This document shows positions 38,012-47,097 of a stretch of 64,000 nucleotides of DNA, one piece after another. The position numbers and the translations under genes were made by a program. Each line of letters begins with the position of its first letter. Position 1 is the first letter of the stretch. Below the pieces are notes generated by a model. That model was not told the origin of the DNA. It was given only the letters and a program-made list of their open reading frames with translations, and did not search any database. Source of the stretch: Cyclobacterium amurskyense (GTDB lineage: Bacteria > Bacteroidota > Bacteroidia > Cytophagales > Cyclobacteriaceae); NCBI RefSeq assembly GCF_001050135.1, contig NZ_CP012040.1, positions 3,011,001-3,075,000 of the forward strand, written 5' to 3'.

Positions 38012-38380
38012 ATGATACAGCAAGAATCCAGATTAAGTGTAGCGGATAATTCAGGTGCAAAAGAAGTACTTGTAATCCGTGTTTTGGGAGGAACCAAAAG
38101 AAGGTATGCCTCTATTGGAGACAAGGTTGTAGTCACTGTTAAATCAGCCCTATCATCCAGTAATATGAAAAAAGGTACCGTTTCTAAAGCGGTGATCGTA
38201 AGGACTAAAAAAGAAGTCCGAAGAAAAGACGGTTCGTATATCCGATTTGAGGATAATGCAGCTGTGCTTTTAAATAACAATGACGAACCTAGAGGAACCC
38301 GTATTTTCGGCCCAGTTGCCAGGGAACTTAGGGAAAAGCAGTTTATGAAAATTGTATCGTTAGCCCCTGAAGTATTGTAA
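38012..38380 (+). CDS. rplN: 50S ribosomal protein L14
   Basis: It forms an inter-subunit bridge and is the RsfS docking site. The 122 residues begin MIQQESRLSVADNSGAKEVL and contain GTRIFGPVARELREK near 97-111. Confidence 0.99.
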   Translation: MIQQESRLSVADNSGAKEVLVIRVLGGTKRRYASIGDKVVVTVKSALSSSNMKKGTVSKAVIVRTKKEVRRKDGSYIRFEDNAAVLLNNNDEPRGTRIFGPVARELREKQFMKIVSLAPEVL

Positions 38381-38382
38381 TC

Positions 38383-38727
38383 ATGGAAAGAAAATTTAAC
38401 AAACAACCGAAATTGCATATCAAAACTGGTGATACCGTATTGGTGATCGCAGGAGATGATAAAAGCAAACAAGGTAAGATCCTTTCTGTTGACCGAGCCA
38501 AAAGAAGGGCAATAGTAGAAGGTTTAAATATGGTAACCAAACATATAAAACCTACAACTAACTCTCCTCAAGGTGGTATAGAAAAGAAAGAGGCTCCCAT
38601 TCATATCAGTAACCTTAAATTGGTAGATCCTAAAACAGGAGACGCTACCAGGATAGGTCGAAAAAAGAATGAGGACGGAAAATTAGTAAGATACTCTAAG
38701 AAAACCGGGGAGGTGATCAATGGCTAA
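38383..38727 (+). CDS. rplX: 50S ribosomal protein L24
   Basis: An assembly initiator with a KOW motif (KTGDTVLVIAGDDKSKQGKIL, about 14-34). The 114 residues end with the usual THRIGRKKN-like segment. Its last 8 bases overlap the rplE start, which suggests coupled translation. Confidence 0.98.
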   Translation: MERKFNKQPKLHIKTGDTVLVIAGDDKSKQGKILSVDRAKRRAIVEGLNMVTKHIKPTTNSPQGGIEKKEAPIHISNLKLVDPKTGDATRIGRKKNEDGKLVRYSKKTGEVING

Positions 38728-39280
38728 ACCTAGATTAAAAGAAAAATTCGACAACGAAATCAAATCTGAATTGAAAGATAAATTTCAATTCGGAAGTGTG
38801 ATGCAAGTACCTCAATTGACAAAAATTGTCTTGAACAAAGGTATTGGTGCTGCTGTGGCAGACAAAAAGTTGGTCGATCAAGGAGTTGAAGAACTTACAC
38901 TGATTACTGGTCAAAGAGCAGTAGCAACTAAAGCAAAAAATTCAATCTCAAACTTTAAGTTAAGAGATGGTATGCCAATTGGCGCCAAAGTTACACTTAG
39001 AGGAGACAGAATGTATGAATTTCTTGATCGTTTGGTAAGCATTGCTTTACCAAGGGTTAGGGATTTCAAAGGAATCTCTGATAAAGGATTTGATGGCCGA
39101 GGAAACTATACTTTGGGAGTAACAGAGCAAATTATTTTCCCTGAAATTAGTATCGAAAAGGTAAATAGGATTTCTGGTATGGACATCACTTTGGTGACCA
39201 CTGCGAAAACTGACGAAGAAGCACATGCTTTGTTGAAGTCCCTAGGTATGCCATTCGTAAATAATAATAAAGAAGAATAG
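38720..39280 (+). CDS. rplE: 50S ribosomal protein L5
   Basis: It binds 5S rRNA and contacts P-site tRNA. The 186 residues include VPQLTKIVLNKGIG (30-43), the GQRAVATKAKNSISNFKLRDGMPIG region and RDFKGISDKGFDGRGNY near 110-126. It overlaps rplX by 8 bases. Confidence 0.99.
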   Translation: MAKPRLKEKFDNEIKSELKDKFQFGSVMQVPQLTKIVLNKGIGAAVADKKLVDQGVEELTLITGQRAVATKAKNSISNFKLRDGMPIGAKVTLRGDRMYEFLDRLVSIALPRVRDFKGISDKGFDGRGNYTLGVTEQIIFPEISIEKVNRISGMDITLVTTAKTDEEAHALLKSLGMPFVNNNKEE

Positions 39281-39282
39281 TT

Positions 39283-39552
39283 ATGGCAAGAGAATCGATA
39301 AAAGCCCGCGAAAGAAAAAGAGAGCGTATGGTAGCTAAATACGCTCATAAACGCGCTACGCTTAAAGCAGCAGGTGACTATGAGGCATTGGATAAGCTTC
39401 CAAAGAACGCTTCTCCAGTAAGGCTTCATAACCGTTGTAAACTTACCGGCCGTCCGAAAGGATACATGAGAAAATTTGGCATCAATAGGGTGACTTTTAG
39501 AGAAATGGCTTCCGCTGGTAAAATTCCGGGTGTAACCAAGTCTAGCTGGTAA
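39283..39552 (+). CDS. rpsN: 30S ribosomal protein S14, zinc-free type
   Basis: A protein of the 30S head. The 89 residues include ARESIKARERKRERMV and LHNRCKLTGRPKGYMRKFGI. The long form lacks the two CxxC zinc pairs of the short form; only one Cys remains. It is the last gene before an internal promoter. Confidence 0.98.
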   Translation: MARESIKARERKRERMVAKYAHKRATLKAAGDYEALDKLPKNASPVRLHNRCKLTGRPKGYMRKFGINRVTFREMASAGKIPGVTKSSW

Positions 39553-39566
39553 AAATTATATAATAG

Positions 39567-39597
39567 TTTTTATTCTTAATTTCATTGTGTAACTTTG
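39567..39597 (+). promoter_or_regulatory. Candidate internal promoter before rpsH
   Basis: TAACTTTG (39590-39597) matches the -7 element exactly. TTTT at 39567-39570, 19 bases upstream, is an imperfect -33 element. It lies in the longest gap (83 bases) of this part of the superoperon. Confidence 0.6.
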
Positions 39598-39635
39598 CAG
39601 GCCCGTTAGGGTTTTGTAGTTAGACTAATACAAAT

Positions 39636-40031
39636 ATGACTGATCCAATAGCTGATTATCTAACCAGGTTGAGGAATGCCATCAAGGCAACTCACCGGAT
39701 AGTAGAAATACCTGCTTCTAACATCAAAAAAGAACTTACTAAAGTTCTTTTTGAAAAAGGTTACATTCAGAATTATAAATTTGTTGAGGAAGGACCTCAG
39801 GGAACTATTAAAATAGCCCTGAAGTACAACCCTCAAACCAAAGAAAATTCTATTGTAAGCCTTACAAGAGTAAGTAAGCCAGGTTTAAGAAAATACGTAG
39901 ATAAAGAATCTCTTCCCAGAGTAATTAATGGTTTGGGTATTGCAATTCTTTCTACGTCAAAAGGTGTAATGACTGACAAAGAAGCCCGCGTTGAAGGTGT
40001 GGGTGGTGAAGTACTTTGTTACGTTTACTAA
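39636..40031 (+). CDS. rpsH: 30S ribosomal protein S8
   Basis: A central-domain 16S binder and, in Escherichia coli, the repressor of the spc operon. The 131 residues begin TDPIADYLTRLRNA and end with the family signature STSKGVMTDKEARVEGVGGEVL. Confidence 0.99.
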   Translation: MTDPIADYLTRLRNAIKATHRIVEIPASNIKKELTKVLFEKGYIQNYKFVEEGPQGTIKIALKYNPQTKENSIVSLTRVSKPGLRKYVDKESLPRVINGLGIAILSTSKGVMTDKEARVEGVGGEVLCYVY

Positions 40032-40040
40032 TAAATTGAT

Positions 40041-40598
40041 ATGTCTAGAATAGGTAAAAAACCGATAAATCTACCTGCGGGTGTGACTGTAGACGTTTCT
40101 GATCACAATCAGATAACTGTTAAAGGTCCCAAAGGTACACTGACTCAGGAAGTTCATCCTGATTTTACAGTAGAAGTTGAAGAAGGTAACCTGGTCATAG
40201 TAAGGCCAACTGATTCAAAACGCCACAAATCACTACATGGGCTTTACCGCTCTTTGTTAAATAATATGGTGATAGGTGTAACTGAAGGTTACAAAAAAGA
40301 ATTGGAACTAGTAGGTGTAGGTTATAAAGCTACTAATCAAGGTCAAATTCTTGAACTTGCTTTGGGATATTCACACAGTATATTTTTGGCTGTCCCTGAG
40401 GAAGTTGCTATCAAAACTGAAACTCCTAAAGGTAAAAACCCTTTGGTTACTTTAGAGAGTATCGACAAAGAATTAATAGGTCAGGTAGCTGCTAAAATAA
40501 GATCCCTACGTAAAGTTGAACCTTTCAAAGGCAAAGGTATTAAGTTTGTAGGAGAAATTATTAGACGTAAAGCTGGTAAAACTGCCGCTAAAAAATAA
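40041..40598 (+). CDS. rplF: 50S ribosomal protein L6
   Basis: A protein at the base of the stalk near the sarcin-ricin loop. The 185 residues show two similar domains and the C-terminal signature PFKGKGIKFVGEIIRRKAGK. Confidence 0.99.
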   Translation: MSRIGKKPINLPAGVTVDVSDHNQITVKGPKGTLTQEVHPDFTVEVEEGNLVIVRPTDSKRHKSLHGLYRSLLNNMVIGVTEGYKKELELVGVGYKATNQGQILELALGYSHSIFLAVPEEVAIKTETPKGKNPLVTLESIDKELIGQVAAKIRSLRKVEPFKGKGIKFVGEIIRRKAGKTAAKK

Positions 40599-40605
40599 TT
40601 AGAAG

Positions 40606-40956
40606 ATGGCTTTCAAGAAAAAAACTAGAAGACTGAGAATAAAGAGAGGTATCCGAAGGAAAATTTCAGGTACTGATGCTAGGCCAAGACTTTCTGTATT
40701 TAAAAGTAATACAGGAATATATGCACAATTGATTGACGATTTAAAAGGTCAAACTCTTGCAGCAGCTTCATCCAAAGAACTGGGTGCTATTAAAAATGTG
40801 AATGTATCTGTTTCAAAAGAAGTTGGAAAAAAATTAGCTGAAAAAGCTGTTTCTAACGGAGTGAATGAAGTTGTTTTCGACAGAAGTGGATATCTTTATC
40901 ATGGTAATGTAAAAGCTTTGGCAGAAGGTGCCAGAGAAGGAGGCCTTAAATTTTAA
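40606..40956 (+). CDS. rplR: 50S ribosomal protein L18
   Basis: It binds 5S rRNA together with L5 and L25. The 116 residues include RIKRGIRRKISGTDARPRLSVFKS-type N-terminal features and FDRSGYLYHGNVKALAEGAREGGL at the end, typical of the family. Confidence 0.99.
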   Translation: MAFKKKTRRLRIKRGIRRKISGTDARPRLSVFKSNTGIYAQLIDDLKGQTLAAASSKELGAIKNVNVSVSKEVGKKLAEKAVSNGVNEVVFDRSGYLYHGNVKALAEGAREGGLKF

Positions 40957-40961
40957 TCATT

Positions 40962-41480
40962 ATGTCCCAAGTAAGTAAAAGACCCATCAGGGCTACAGAT
41001 ACAGAATTAACCGAAAAAGTTGTTGCCATTAATCGTGTAGCAAAGGTTGTTAAAGGTGGACGAAGATTCTCCTTCTCAGCAATCGTTGTGGTTGGTGATG
41101 GTAATGGTGTAGTTGGTTATGGCTTAGGTAAAGCCAATGAGGTTACCGATGCGATTACCAAAGGTATAGAAGACGCTAAGAAAAATTTGATTAAAGTTCC
41201 ATTGCTTAAAGGTACTATCCCTCACGAGCAATTAGGTAAATATGGTGGTGGTTTGGTTTTAATTAAACCTGCTGCACCTGGTACTGGAGTTTTGGCTGGT
41301 GGTTCTATGCGTGCTGTTTTAGAAAGTGCTGGATATACAGATATTCTTGCCAAATCAAAAGGTTCTTCTAATCCACATAACGTGGTTAAAGCGACTATAG
41401 AAGCGCTTTTAAAATTGAGAGATGCTATCGCTGTTTCTCAACAGAGAAGGATTAAAATTGCTAAAGTTTTTAACGGTTAA
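40962..41480 (+). CDS. rpsE: 30S ribosomal protein S5
   Basis: A fidelity protein at the mRNA entry. The 172 residues include AINRVAKVVKGGRRFSFSAI (about 22-41), VVGDGNGVVGYGLGKANEV and GSMRAVLESAGYTDILAKSKGS. The N-terminal loop linked to spectinomycin resistance looks wild type (VKGGRRF). Confidence 0.99.
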   Translation: MSQVSKRPIRATDTELTEKVVAINRVAKVVKGGRRFSFSAIVVVGDGNGVVGYGLGKANEVTDAITKGIEDAKKNLIKVPLLKGTIPHEQLGKYGGGLVLIKPAAPGTGVLAGGSMRAVLESAGYTDILAKSKGSSNPHNVVKATIEALLKLRDAIAVSQQRRIKIAKVFNG

Positions 41481-41484
41481 GAAA

Positions 41485-41664
41485 ATGGCAAAAATAAAAA
41501 TCACTCAGATAAGGAGTATAATTAATAGACCCAAATCTCAAAAAGCTACTATCGCTGCTTTGGGACTAGGTAAGATCAACCGAACAGTGGAAAAGGATGA
41601 CAGCCCACAGTTACAAGGTATGATCCAAAAAATAAGCCATCTAGTTAAGGTACAGGAAGTTTAA
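41485..41664 (+). CDS. rpmD: 50S ribosomal protein L30
   Basis: 59 residues from the ATG at 41485, 4 bases after rpsE; the frame is open further upstream but inside rpsE. The family features are KIKITQIRSIINRPKSQK and ALGLGKINRTV. Confidence 0.98.
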   Translation: MAKIKITQIRSIINRPKSQKATIAALGLGKINRTVEKDDSPQLQGMIQKISHLVKVQEV

Positions 41665-41719
41665 TATTAGATGACCTAAAAGTTGTTTAATATTTAAACT
41701 AATCGAAAATCTAAGTAAA

Positions 41720-42166
41720 ATGAAATTACATACATTAAAACCAGCGGAAGGCTCCATAAAAACCAGAAAAAGGATCGGTAGAGGTCAAGGTTCTGGTAGA
41801 GGAGGTACATCCACTAAAGGGCACAAAGGTGCGAAATCCAGGTCTGGTTATAAAACCAAACTAGGTTTTGAAGGTGGTCAAATGCCTCTTCAACGTAGGG
41901 TACCAAAATTTGGATTTACTAATCACAATAGGGTAGCCTATCAATCCGTAAACCTTGATATTATTCAGGAGTTGGCGAGTAAGCTTAACACGGACAGTAT
42001 AGATTTCGATGTTTTACATCAAAATGGGTTAGTTTCCAAAAAAGATCTTGTAAAAGTCCTAGGAAGAGGCGAACTTACTTCCAAATTAAACGTAAGCGCC
42101 CACAGTTTCTCTGCTAGTGCCATAGCGGCGATTGAAAAAGTTGGAGGATCTGTAAATAAGATTTAA
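41720..42166 (+). CDS. rplO: 50S ribosomal protein L15
   Basis: A late-assembly 50S protein. The 148 residues begin with HTLKPAEGSIKTRKRIGRGQ, have the Gly-rich GSGRGGTSTKGHKGAKSR stretch (24-41) and end with the FSASAIAAIEKVGG segment. It lies 4 bases before secY. Confidence 0.99.
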   Translation: MKLHTLKPAEGSIKTRKRIGRGQGSGRGGTSTKGHKGAKSRSGYKTKLGFEGGQMPLQRRVPKFGFTNHNRVAYQSVNLDIIQELASKLNTDSIDFDVLHQNGLVSKKDLVKVLGRGELTSKLNVSAHSFSASAIAAIEKVGGSVNKI

Positions 42167-42169
42167 TAC

Positions 42170-43486
42170 ATGAAAAAGTTTATTACAACAGTAAAGAACA
42201 TCTTTTCGATTGAGGATTTAAGAATCAGAATCTTGAATACAATTGGTTTGCTAATTGTTTTCAGAATAGGATCCTTTGTCGTCCTACCAGGTGTTGATCC
42301 AAGTCGCCTTGGAGAGGCAGCTTCTGGTATATTCGGATTGATTGATACCTTCTTAGGTGGTTCTTTCAGTAGGGCGTCCATTTTTGGCTTGGGTATTATG
42401 CCCTATATTTCTGCTTCAATTGTACTTCAATTGTTGACTGTTGGCGTACCCTATTTTCAAAAATTACAAAAGGATGGAGAATCTGGCAGGAAAAGAATCA
42501 ATCAAATTACGAGGGTTCTTACCATTTTGATAACCCTGGCACAAGGTATTGGTTATATTACAGCCACTATCCCCGATGAAGCCATTGTTATCGATAAAAC
42601 GCTATTTTTAACGTCTGCTCTTGTTCTATTGACAGCCGGAACTATGTTCTGTATGTGGATAGGTGAGAAAATTACTGAAAAAGGTATCGGGAATGGTATT
42701 TCCATGTTGATCATGATAGGTATCATCTCTGCATTGCCTGGCGCCATAATCTCTGAAAGTTTATCTAAAGGAGGCGGAGGTATCTTGTTGCTTCTTCTTG
42801 AAGCCGTTATCCTCTTCTTTGTAGTAGTTGGAGTTGTAGCCCTTACAGAAGCAGTAAGAAGAATCCCTGTTCAATATGCCAAGCAAGTAGTTGGTGGCAA
42901 AGTTTACGGTGGTCAGAGACAATACATTCCTATTAAGGTGAATGCCTCTGGAGTTATGCCCATTATCTTTGCTCAATCATTGATGTTTTTACCAGCATTG
43001 ATTGCTCAAATTTGGGCTGACAGCAGCGACATTGCCTCTTATATTGGAACTACATTTAGTGATTTCACATCTTGGCAATACAATCTTGTCTTTGCATTGA
43101 TGATCATTCTTTTCACTTTCTTTTACACTGCTATTACGGTTAACCCCGAGCAAATTGCAGAAGACATGAAAAGGAATGGTGGCTTTGTACCGGGGATTAA
43201 ACCCGGAGGACCAACTGGTGATTTCATTGATAATATCATATCAAGAATAACTTTACCTGGTTCTATACTATTGGCTTTGGTAGCCATCATGCCAGCCTTT
43301 GCAATTATTGCAGGAGTTAGTAGTGAGTTTGCCCAGTTTTATGGAGGGACTTCTCTATTGATTATGGTAGGCGTAATTTTGGATACATTGAGACAGATAG
43401 AAAGTTACCTGTTGATGAGACATTATGAAGGTATGATGAAGAGTGGGAACATGAAAAATGACCCATCAAGTTATGCTGTAGCTTAA
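42170..43486 (+). CDS. secY: Preprotein translocase subunit SecY
   Basis: The channel of the Sec translocon in the inner membrane. The 438 residues show ten hydrophobic segments, the plug region after GIFGLIDTFLGGSFSRASIFGLGIMPYISASI (split over residues 64-95), and the cytoplasmic loop with RRIPVQYAKQ (near 227). The usual spc position between rplO and map is kept; adk is absent here. Confidence 0.99.
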   Translation: MKKFITTVKNIFSIEDLRIRILNTIGLLIVFRIGSFVVLPGVDPSRLGEAASGIFGLIDTFLGGSFSRASIFGLGIMPYISASIVLQLLTVGVPYFQKLQKDGESGRKRINQITRVLTILITLAQGIGYITATIPDEAIVIDKTLFLTSALVLLTAGTMFCMWIGEKITEKGIGNGISMLIMIGIISALPGAIISESLSKGGGGILLLLLEAVILFFVVVGVVALTEAVRRIPVQYAKQVVGGKVYGGQRQYIPIKVNASGVMPIIFAQSLMFLPALIAQIWADSSDIASYIGTTFSDFTSWQYNLVFALMIILFTFFYTAITVNPEQIAEDMKRNGGFVPGIKPGGPTGDFIDNIISRITLPGSILLALVAIMPAFAIIAGVSSEFAQFYGGTSLLIMVGVILDTLRQIESYLLMRHYEGMMKSGNMKNDPSSYAVA

Positions 43487-43489
43487 GGT

Positions 43490-44263
43490 ATGATACAGTT
43501 TAAGACTGCAGAAGAAATTGAAATAATAAAAGATAGTGCGCTGATTTTAGGAAAGGCGCATGGCGAAGTAGCCAAACATGTGAAAGAAGGGGTAAAGACC
43601 TCTTTTTTAGATAAAATTGCTGAAGAATTTATCCGGGATAATAAAGCCATTCCATCTTTTAAAGGGTATAATGGTTTCCCGGCATCTCTGTGTATTTCCG
43701 TGAATGAAGTTGTAGTTCATGGATTTCCCAGTCAATATCAATTGAAAGATGGCGATATAATCTCAATAGATTGTGGAGTCTTTCACCAAGGTTTTCATAG
43801 CGATTCCGCTTATACTTACCCTGTTGGTGAAGTTTCTCCCAAGACGATTGCACTTTTAAAAGCTACAAAGGAATCCCTTTATTTAGGGATAGAAAAAGCG
43901 GTTTTAGGTAACCGTGTTGGTGATATCGGCAATGCAATACAAAAATTTGTAGAAGCAAAAGGATACACTGTTGTTAGAGAATTAGTTGGCCATGGAGTTG
44001 GAAAACAACTTCACGAATCTCCAGAAGTTCCCAATTGGGGAAAAAGAGGAAGTGGTGCCAAACTAAAAGAAGGGATGGTTATAGCCATAGAACCAATGGT
44101 TAACCTAGGTACTCGAAATGTTGTTCAAGAAAGGGATGGTTGGACAATCAGGACTGCTGATCGTAAACCTTCTGCCCATTATGAACATACGGTTGCCATA
44201 TTAGAGGATAAAACCGAAATCTTGACAACACATCGTTTTATAGAAGAGAATTTTAAATTTTAA
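43490..44263 (+). CDS. map: Methionine aminopeptidase, type I
   Basis: It removes the initiator Met from new proteins. The 257 residues carry the pita-bread fold metal ligands: Asp in SIDCGVFHQGFHSDSAYT (about 91-108), His in GHGVGKQLHESPEVPNWG (about 167-184), and Glu in IEPMVNLG and HYEHTVAI. The start, 3 bases after secY, is the same in many bacteria. Confidence 0.98.
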   Translation: MIQFKTAEEIEIIKDSALILGKAHGEVAKHVKEGVKTSFLDKIAEEFIRDNKAIPSFKGYNGFPASLCISVNEVVVHGFPSQYQLKDGDIISIDCGVFHQGFHSDSAYTYPVGEVSPKTIALLKATKESLYLGIEKAVLGNRVGDIGNAIQKFVEAKGYTVVRELVGHGVGKQLHESPEVPNWGKRGSGAKLKEGMVIAIEPMVNLGTRNVVQERDGWTIRTADRKPSAHYEHTVAILEDKTEILTTHRFIEENFKF

Positions 44264-44265
44264 TT

Positions 44266-44484
44266 ATGGCTAAACAAGCATCTATTGAGCAGGACGGTAC
44301 CATCGTCGAAGCATTGTCCAACGCAATGTTTAAGGTGGAACTTGAAAATGGTCACCAATTGATTGCACACATTTCCGGTAAGATGCGAATGAATTACATT
44401 AAAATTTTACCAGGAGATAAGGTTAAATTAGAAATGTCTCCTTATGATCTTACCAAAGGAAGAATTGTCTACCGTTACAAGTAA
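44266..44484 (+). CDS. infA: Translation initiation factor IF-1
   Basis: It binds the A site during initiation. The 72 residues form an S1/OB domain, including IEQDGTIVEALSNAMFKVELENGH and the GRIVYRYK end. It lies 2 bases after map and 48 bases before rpmJ. Confidence 0.98.
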   Translation: MAKQASIEQDGTIVEALSNAMFKVELENGHQLIAHISGKMRMNYIKILPGDKVKLEMSPYDLTKGRIVYRYK

Positions 44485-44532
44485 ATTGTAGTAGTAAGTA
44501 AGCAGTATCAAATTAGGAAAATTAGTATTGAT

Positions 44533-44649
44533 ATGAAAGTTAAAGCATCTATTAAAAAAAGAAGTGTTGACTGCAAAGTGATCCGGAGAAAGGGAAAGCT
44601 TTATGTCATCAACAAAAAGAATCCGAAGTTTAAACAAAGACAAGGTTAA
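44533..44649 (+). CDS. rpmJ: 50S ribosomal protein L36, zinc-free variant
   Basis: A 38-residue protein beginning MKVKASIKKRSVDCKVIRRK and ending KQRQG. Of the four zinc ligands of the classical form (C11, C14, C27, H32) only Cys14 remains. This zinc-independent form is common in the phylum. It is the normal neighbour of infA and rpsM. Confidence 0.96.
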   Translation: MKVKASIKKRSVDCKVIRRKGKLYVINKKNPKFKQRQG

Positions 44650-44654
44650 ATACT

Positions 44655-45032
44655 ATGGCTAGAATTGCAGGTGTCGATATACCGGACAATAAACGTGGTG
44701 AAATAGGCCTTACCTATATTTTTGGTATCGGCAGGAGTACGGCTAGAGCCATACTAAATAAGGCAGGTATTTCTTTAGACAAGAAAGCCGGAGAGTGGGA
44801 TGATGATGAGTCAACCGCCATCAGGAACATCATTGCTGAGGAATACAAGACGGAAGGTGTACTTAAATCTGAAGTACAGTTGAGTATCAAAAGGCTGATG
44901 GATATTGGTTGTTATAGAGGTTTGAGACATAGAAAGGGTCTTCCCGTTCGTGGTCAAAAAACCAAAAACAACGCCAGAACCAGAAAAGGTAAGAGAAAAA
45001 CTGTTGCCAACAAGAAGAAAGCGACTAAATAA
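44655..45032 (+). CDS. rpsM: 30S ribosomal protein S13
   Basis: A protein of the 30S head that contacts P-site tRNA and the 50S subunit. The 125 residues begin ARIAGVDIPDNKRGEIGLTY and contain the helix-two-turn-helix motif and GCYRGLRHRKGLPVRGQKTKNNARTRKG near the end. It starts 5 bases after rpmJ. Confidence 0.99.
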   Translation: MARIAGVDIPDNKRGEIGLTYIFGIGRSTARAILNKAGISLDKKAGEWDDDESTAIRNIIAEEYKTEGVLKSEVQLSIKRLMDIGCYRGLRHRKGLPVRGQKTKNNARTRKGKRKTVANKKKATK

Positions 45033-45047
45033 ATCCTGACATAGATT

Positions 45048-45446
45048 ATGGCTCAGAAAAGAAACGAAAAGACAAAGGCTAAGAAGCGGGTTGTTAAAGT
45101 AGAAGCTGTGGGACAGGCCCATATCAAAGCTTCTTTTAATAACATCATTATATCCATTACCAATAATTCAGGACAAGTTATTTCCTGGGCTTCTGCTGGT
45201 AAAATGGGCTTTAGGGGTTCCAAAAAGAATACTCCTTATGCTGCTCAAATGGCTGCTCAAAACTGTGGGCAGGTTGCGTATGACCTCGGTCTTAGAAAGA
45301 TTGAAGTATTTGTAAAAGGTCCTGGTGCTGGTAGAGAATCTGCCATCAGAACCTTACAAAATGTTGGGCTGGATGTGACGACCATTACTGATGTTACCCC
45401 ATTACCTCATAACGGTTGTCGTCCTCCAAAACGCAGAAGAGTTTAA
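45048..45446 (+). CDS. rpsK: 30S ribosomal protein S11
   Basis: A platform protein next to the mRNA exit. The 132 residues have a basic N-terminus, then SFNNIIISITNNSGQVISWASAGKMGFRGSK (split around 30-60) and the C-terminal DVTPLPHNGCRPPKRRRV. Confidence 0.99.
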   Translation: MAQKRNEKTKAKKRVVKVEAVGQAHIKASFNNIIISITNNSGQVISWASAGKMGFRGSKKNTPYAAQMAAQNCGQVAYDLGLRKIEVFVKGPGAGRESAIRTLQNVGLDVTTITDVTPLPHNGCRPPKRRRV

Positions 45447-45463
45447 TTTAAAGAAAATATAGC

Positions 45464-46069
45464 ATGGCTAGATATAGAGGTCCAAAAGCAAAAATTGCCA
45501 GGAAATTTGGCGAGCCCATAGAAGGGCAAAGCAAAGTGCTTCAGAAGAAAAATTATCCTCCAGGAATGCATGGCAGAGGTAGACGCAAAAAGCAGTCTGA
45601 ATTTGCTATTCAATTGATGGAGAAACAAAAGGCCAAATACATCTACGGTGTATTGGAAAGACAATTTGCTAAAATGTTTGATCATGCCTCCAGGAAAAAA
45701 GGAGTGACAGGTGAAAACCTATTGCAATTGTTGGAAGGTCGTTTGGATAACTCGGTTTACAGACTGGGTATTGCACCAACGAGAAGAGGAGCACGCCAAT
45801 TGGTTTCTCACAAACATATACTTGTTAATGGAACTGTAGTGAATATCCCTTCATTTCAGTTGAAGCCAGGTGATGTGATTGCTGTGAGAGAGAAATCAAA
45901 ATCATTGGAGGCTATTACAGAAAGTCTTAGAGGCAAAGGAACAACCAGATACAGTTGGTTGGAATGGGACAATGGATCCCTGAGTGGTAAGTTTGTAAAT
46001 GTTCCAATTAGAGAAGATATTCCTGAGAACATAAAAGAACAACTTATCGTAGAATTGTACTCTAAGTAA
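45464..46069 (+). CDS. rpsD: 30S ribosomal protein S4
   Basis: A primary 16S binder and mRNA helicase component. The 201 residues start ARYRGPKAKIARKFGEPIEG; the zinc Cys cluster of some S4 forms is missing. The S4 RNA-binding domain (RLDNSVYRLGIAPTRRGARQL, near 92-112) is complete. Confidence 0.99.
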   Translation: MARYRGPKAKIARKFGEPIEGQSKVLQKKNYPPGMHGRGRRKKQSEFAIQLMEKQKAKYIYGVLERQFAKMFDHASRKKGVTGENLLQLLEGRLDNSVYRLGIAPTRRGARQLVSHKHILVNGTVVNIPSFQLKPGDVIAVREKSKSLEAITESLRGKGTTRYSWLEWDNGSLSGKFVNVPIREDIPENIKEQLIVELYSK

Positions 46070-46101
46070 TCATTTACATTCCTATTAAAAGAATTAAAGA
46101 T

Positions 46102-47091
46102 ATGTCCATATTAGCATTTCAAATGCCAGAGAAAGTGGTAATGGAAAAAGCAGACGATTTCCACGGACTGTTTACCTTTAAGCCACTTGAAAAAGGGTAC
46201 GGGGTTACCATCGGAAATGCCCTCAGAAGGATTCTTTTGTCTTCACTGGAAGGTTATGCTATTACTGCCGTAAAATTACCCGGTGTAGTGCATGAGTTTT
46301 CTAGTATTGAGGGAGTGGTTGAAGACGTTACAGATATTATCCTTAACCTAAAACAGGTCAGGTTCAAAAAAATCCATGATGCCATTGATAATAAAATTAC
46401 AGTGGAAGTTAAAAATCAGGATGTTTTTACCGCAGGAGATATTGCCAAATACACTACCTCTTTTGAAGTTTTGAATCCTGATTTGGTCATATGTCATTTG
46501 GATAATTCAAAAAGCCTAGAAATTGAACTTTCTGTTGATAAAGGTAGGGGATATCTTCCTGCAGAAGAATCCAAACCTAAGGAACAGATTTACGGTACGA
46601 TCTCGGTTGATGCTGTTTTTACACCTATCAAAAATGTAAAATACAGAATTGAAAATACCAGGGTGGAGCAAAAGACTGATTATGAGCAATTAATCATGGA
46701 GGTCAGCACTGACGGGTCTATACATCCCGAAAAAGCCTTGCAAGAATCTGCTAAGATCTTGATTCAACACTTTATGTTGTTTTCAGATCAGACTATGGTT
46801 ATCGACGCGCCAGGAAGTGGTGCTATAGAGCCTATAGATGAAGAGTATCTGCACATGAGAAAATTACTTAAGACATCCTTGAGTGATTTAGATCTTTCTG
46901 TCAGAGCTTACAATTGTCTGAAAGCCGCCGATGTTAAGAGTCTAGGAGACCTTGCCAAACTTGAAATTTCTGATATGATGAAATTTAGAAACTTTGGTAA
47001 GAAGTCTTTGGCAGAATTGGAACAACTTATCCAGGAAAAAGGCCTGACCTTCGGTATGGATCTGTCTAAGTATAAACTTGATGAAGAATAA
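46102..47091 (+). CDS. rpoA: DNA-directed RNA polymerase subunit alpha
   Basis: The assembly platform of RNA polymerase. The 329 residues contain the N-terminal dimer domain (GYGVTIGNALRRILLSSLEGYAI split near 35-57), a flexible linker near 240 and the C-terminal DNA-binding domain (LSDLDLSVRAYNCLKAADVKSLGDLA and NFGKKSLAELEQLI). It lies between rpsD and rplQ, the conserved alpha operon order. Confidence 0.99.
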   Translation: MSILAFQMPEKVVMEKADDFHGLFTFKPLEKGYGVTIGNALRRILLSSLEGYAITAVKLPGVVHEFSSIEGVVEDVTDIILNLKQVRFKKIHDAIDNKITVEVKNQDVFTAGDIAKYTTSFEVLNPDLVICHLDNSKSLEIELSVDKGRGYLPAEESKPKEQIYGTISVDAVFTPIKNVKYRIENTRVEQKTDYEQLIMEVSTDGSIHPEKALQESAKILIQHFMLFSDQTMVIDAPGSGAIEPIDEEYLHMRKLLKTSLSDLDLSVRAYNCLKAADVKSLGDLAKLEISDMMKFRNFGKKSLAELEQLIQEKGLTFGMDLSKYKLDEE

Positions 47092-47097
47092 TTAAAA

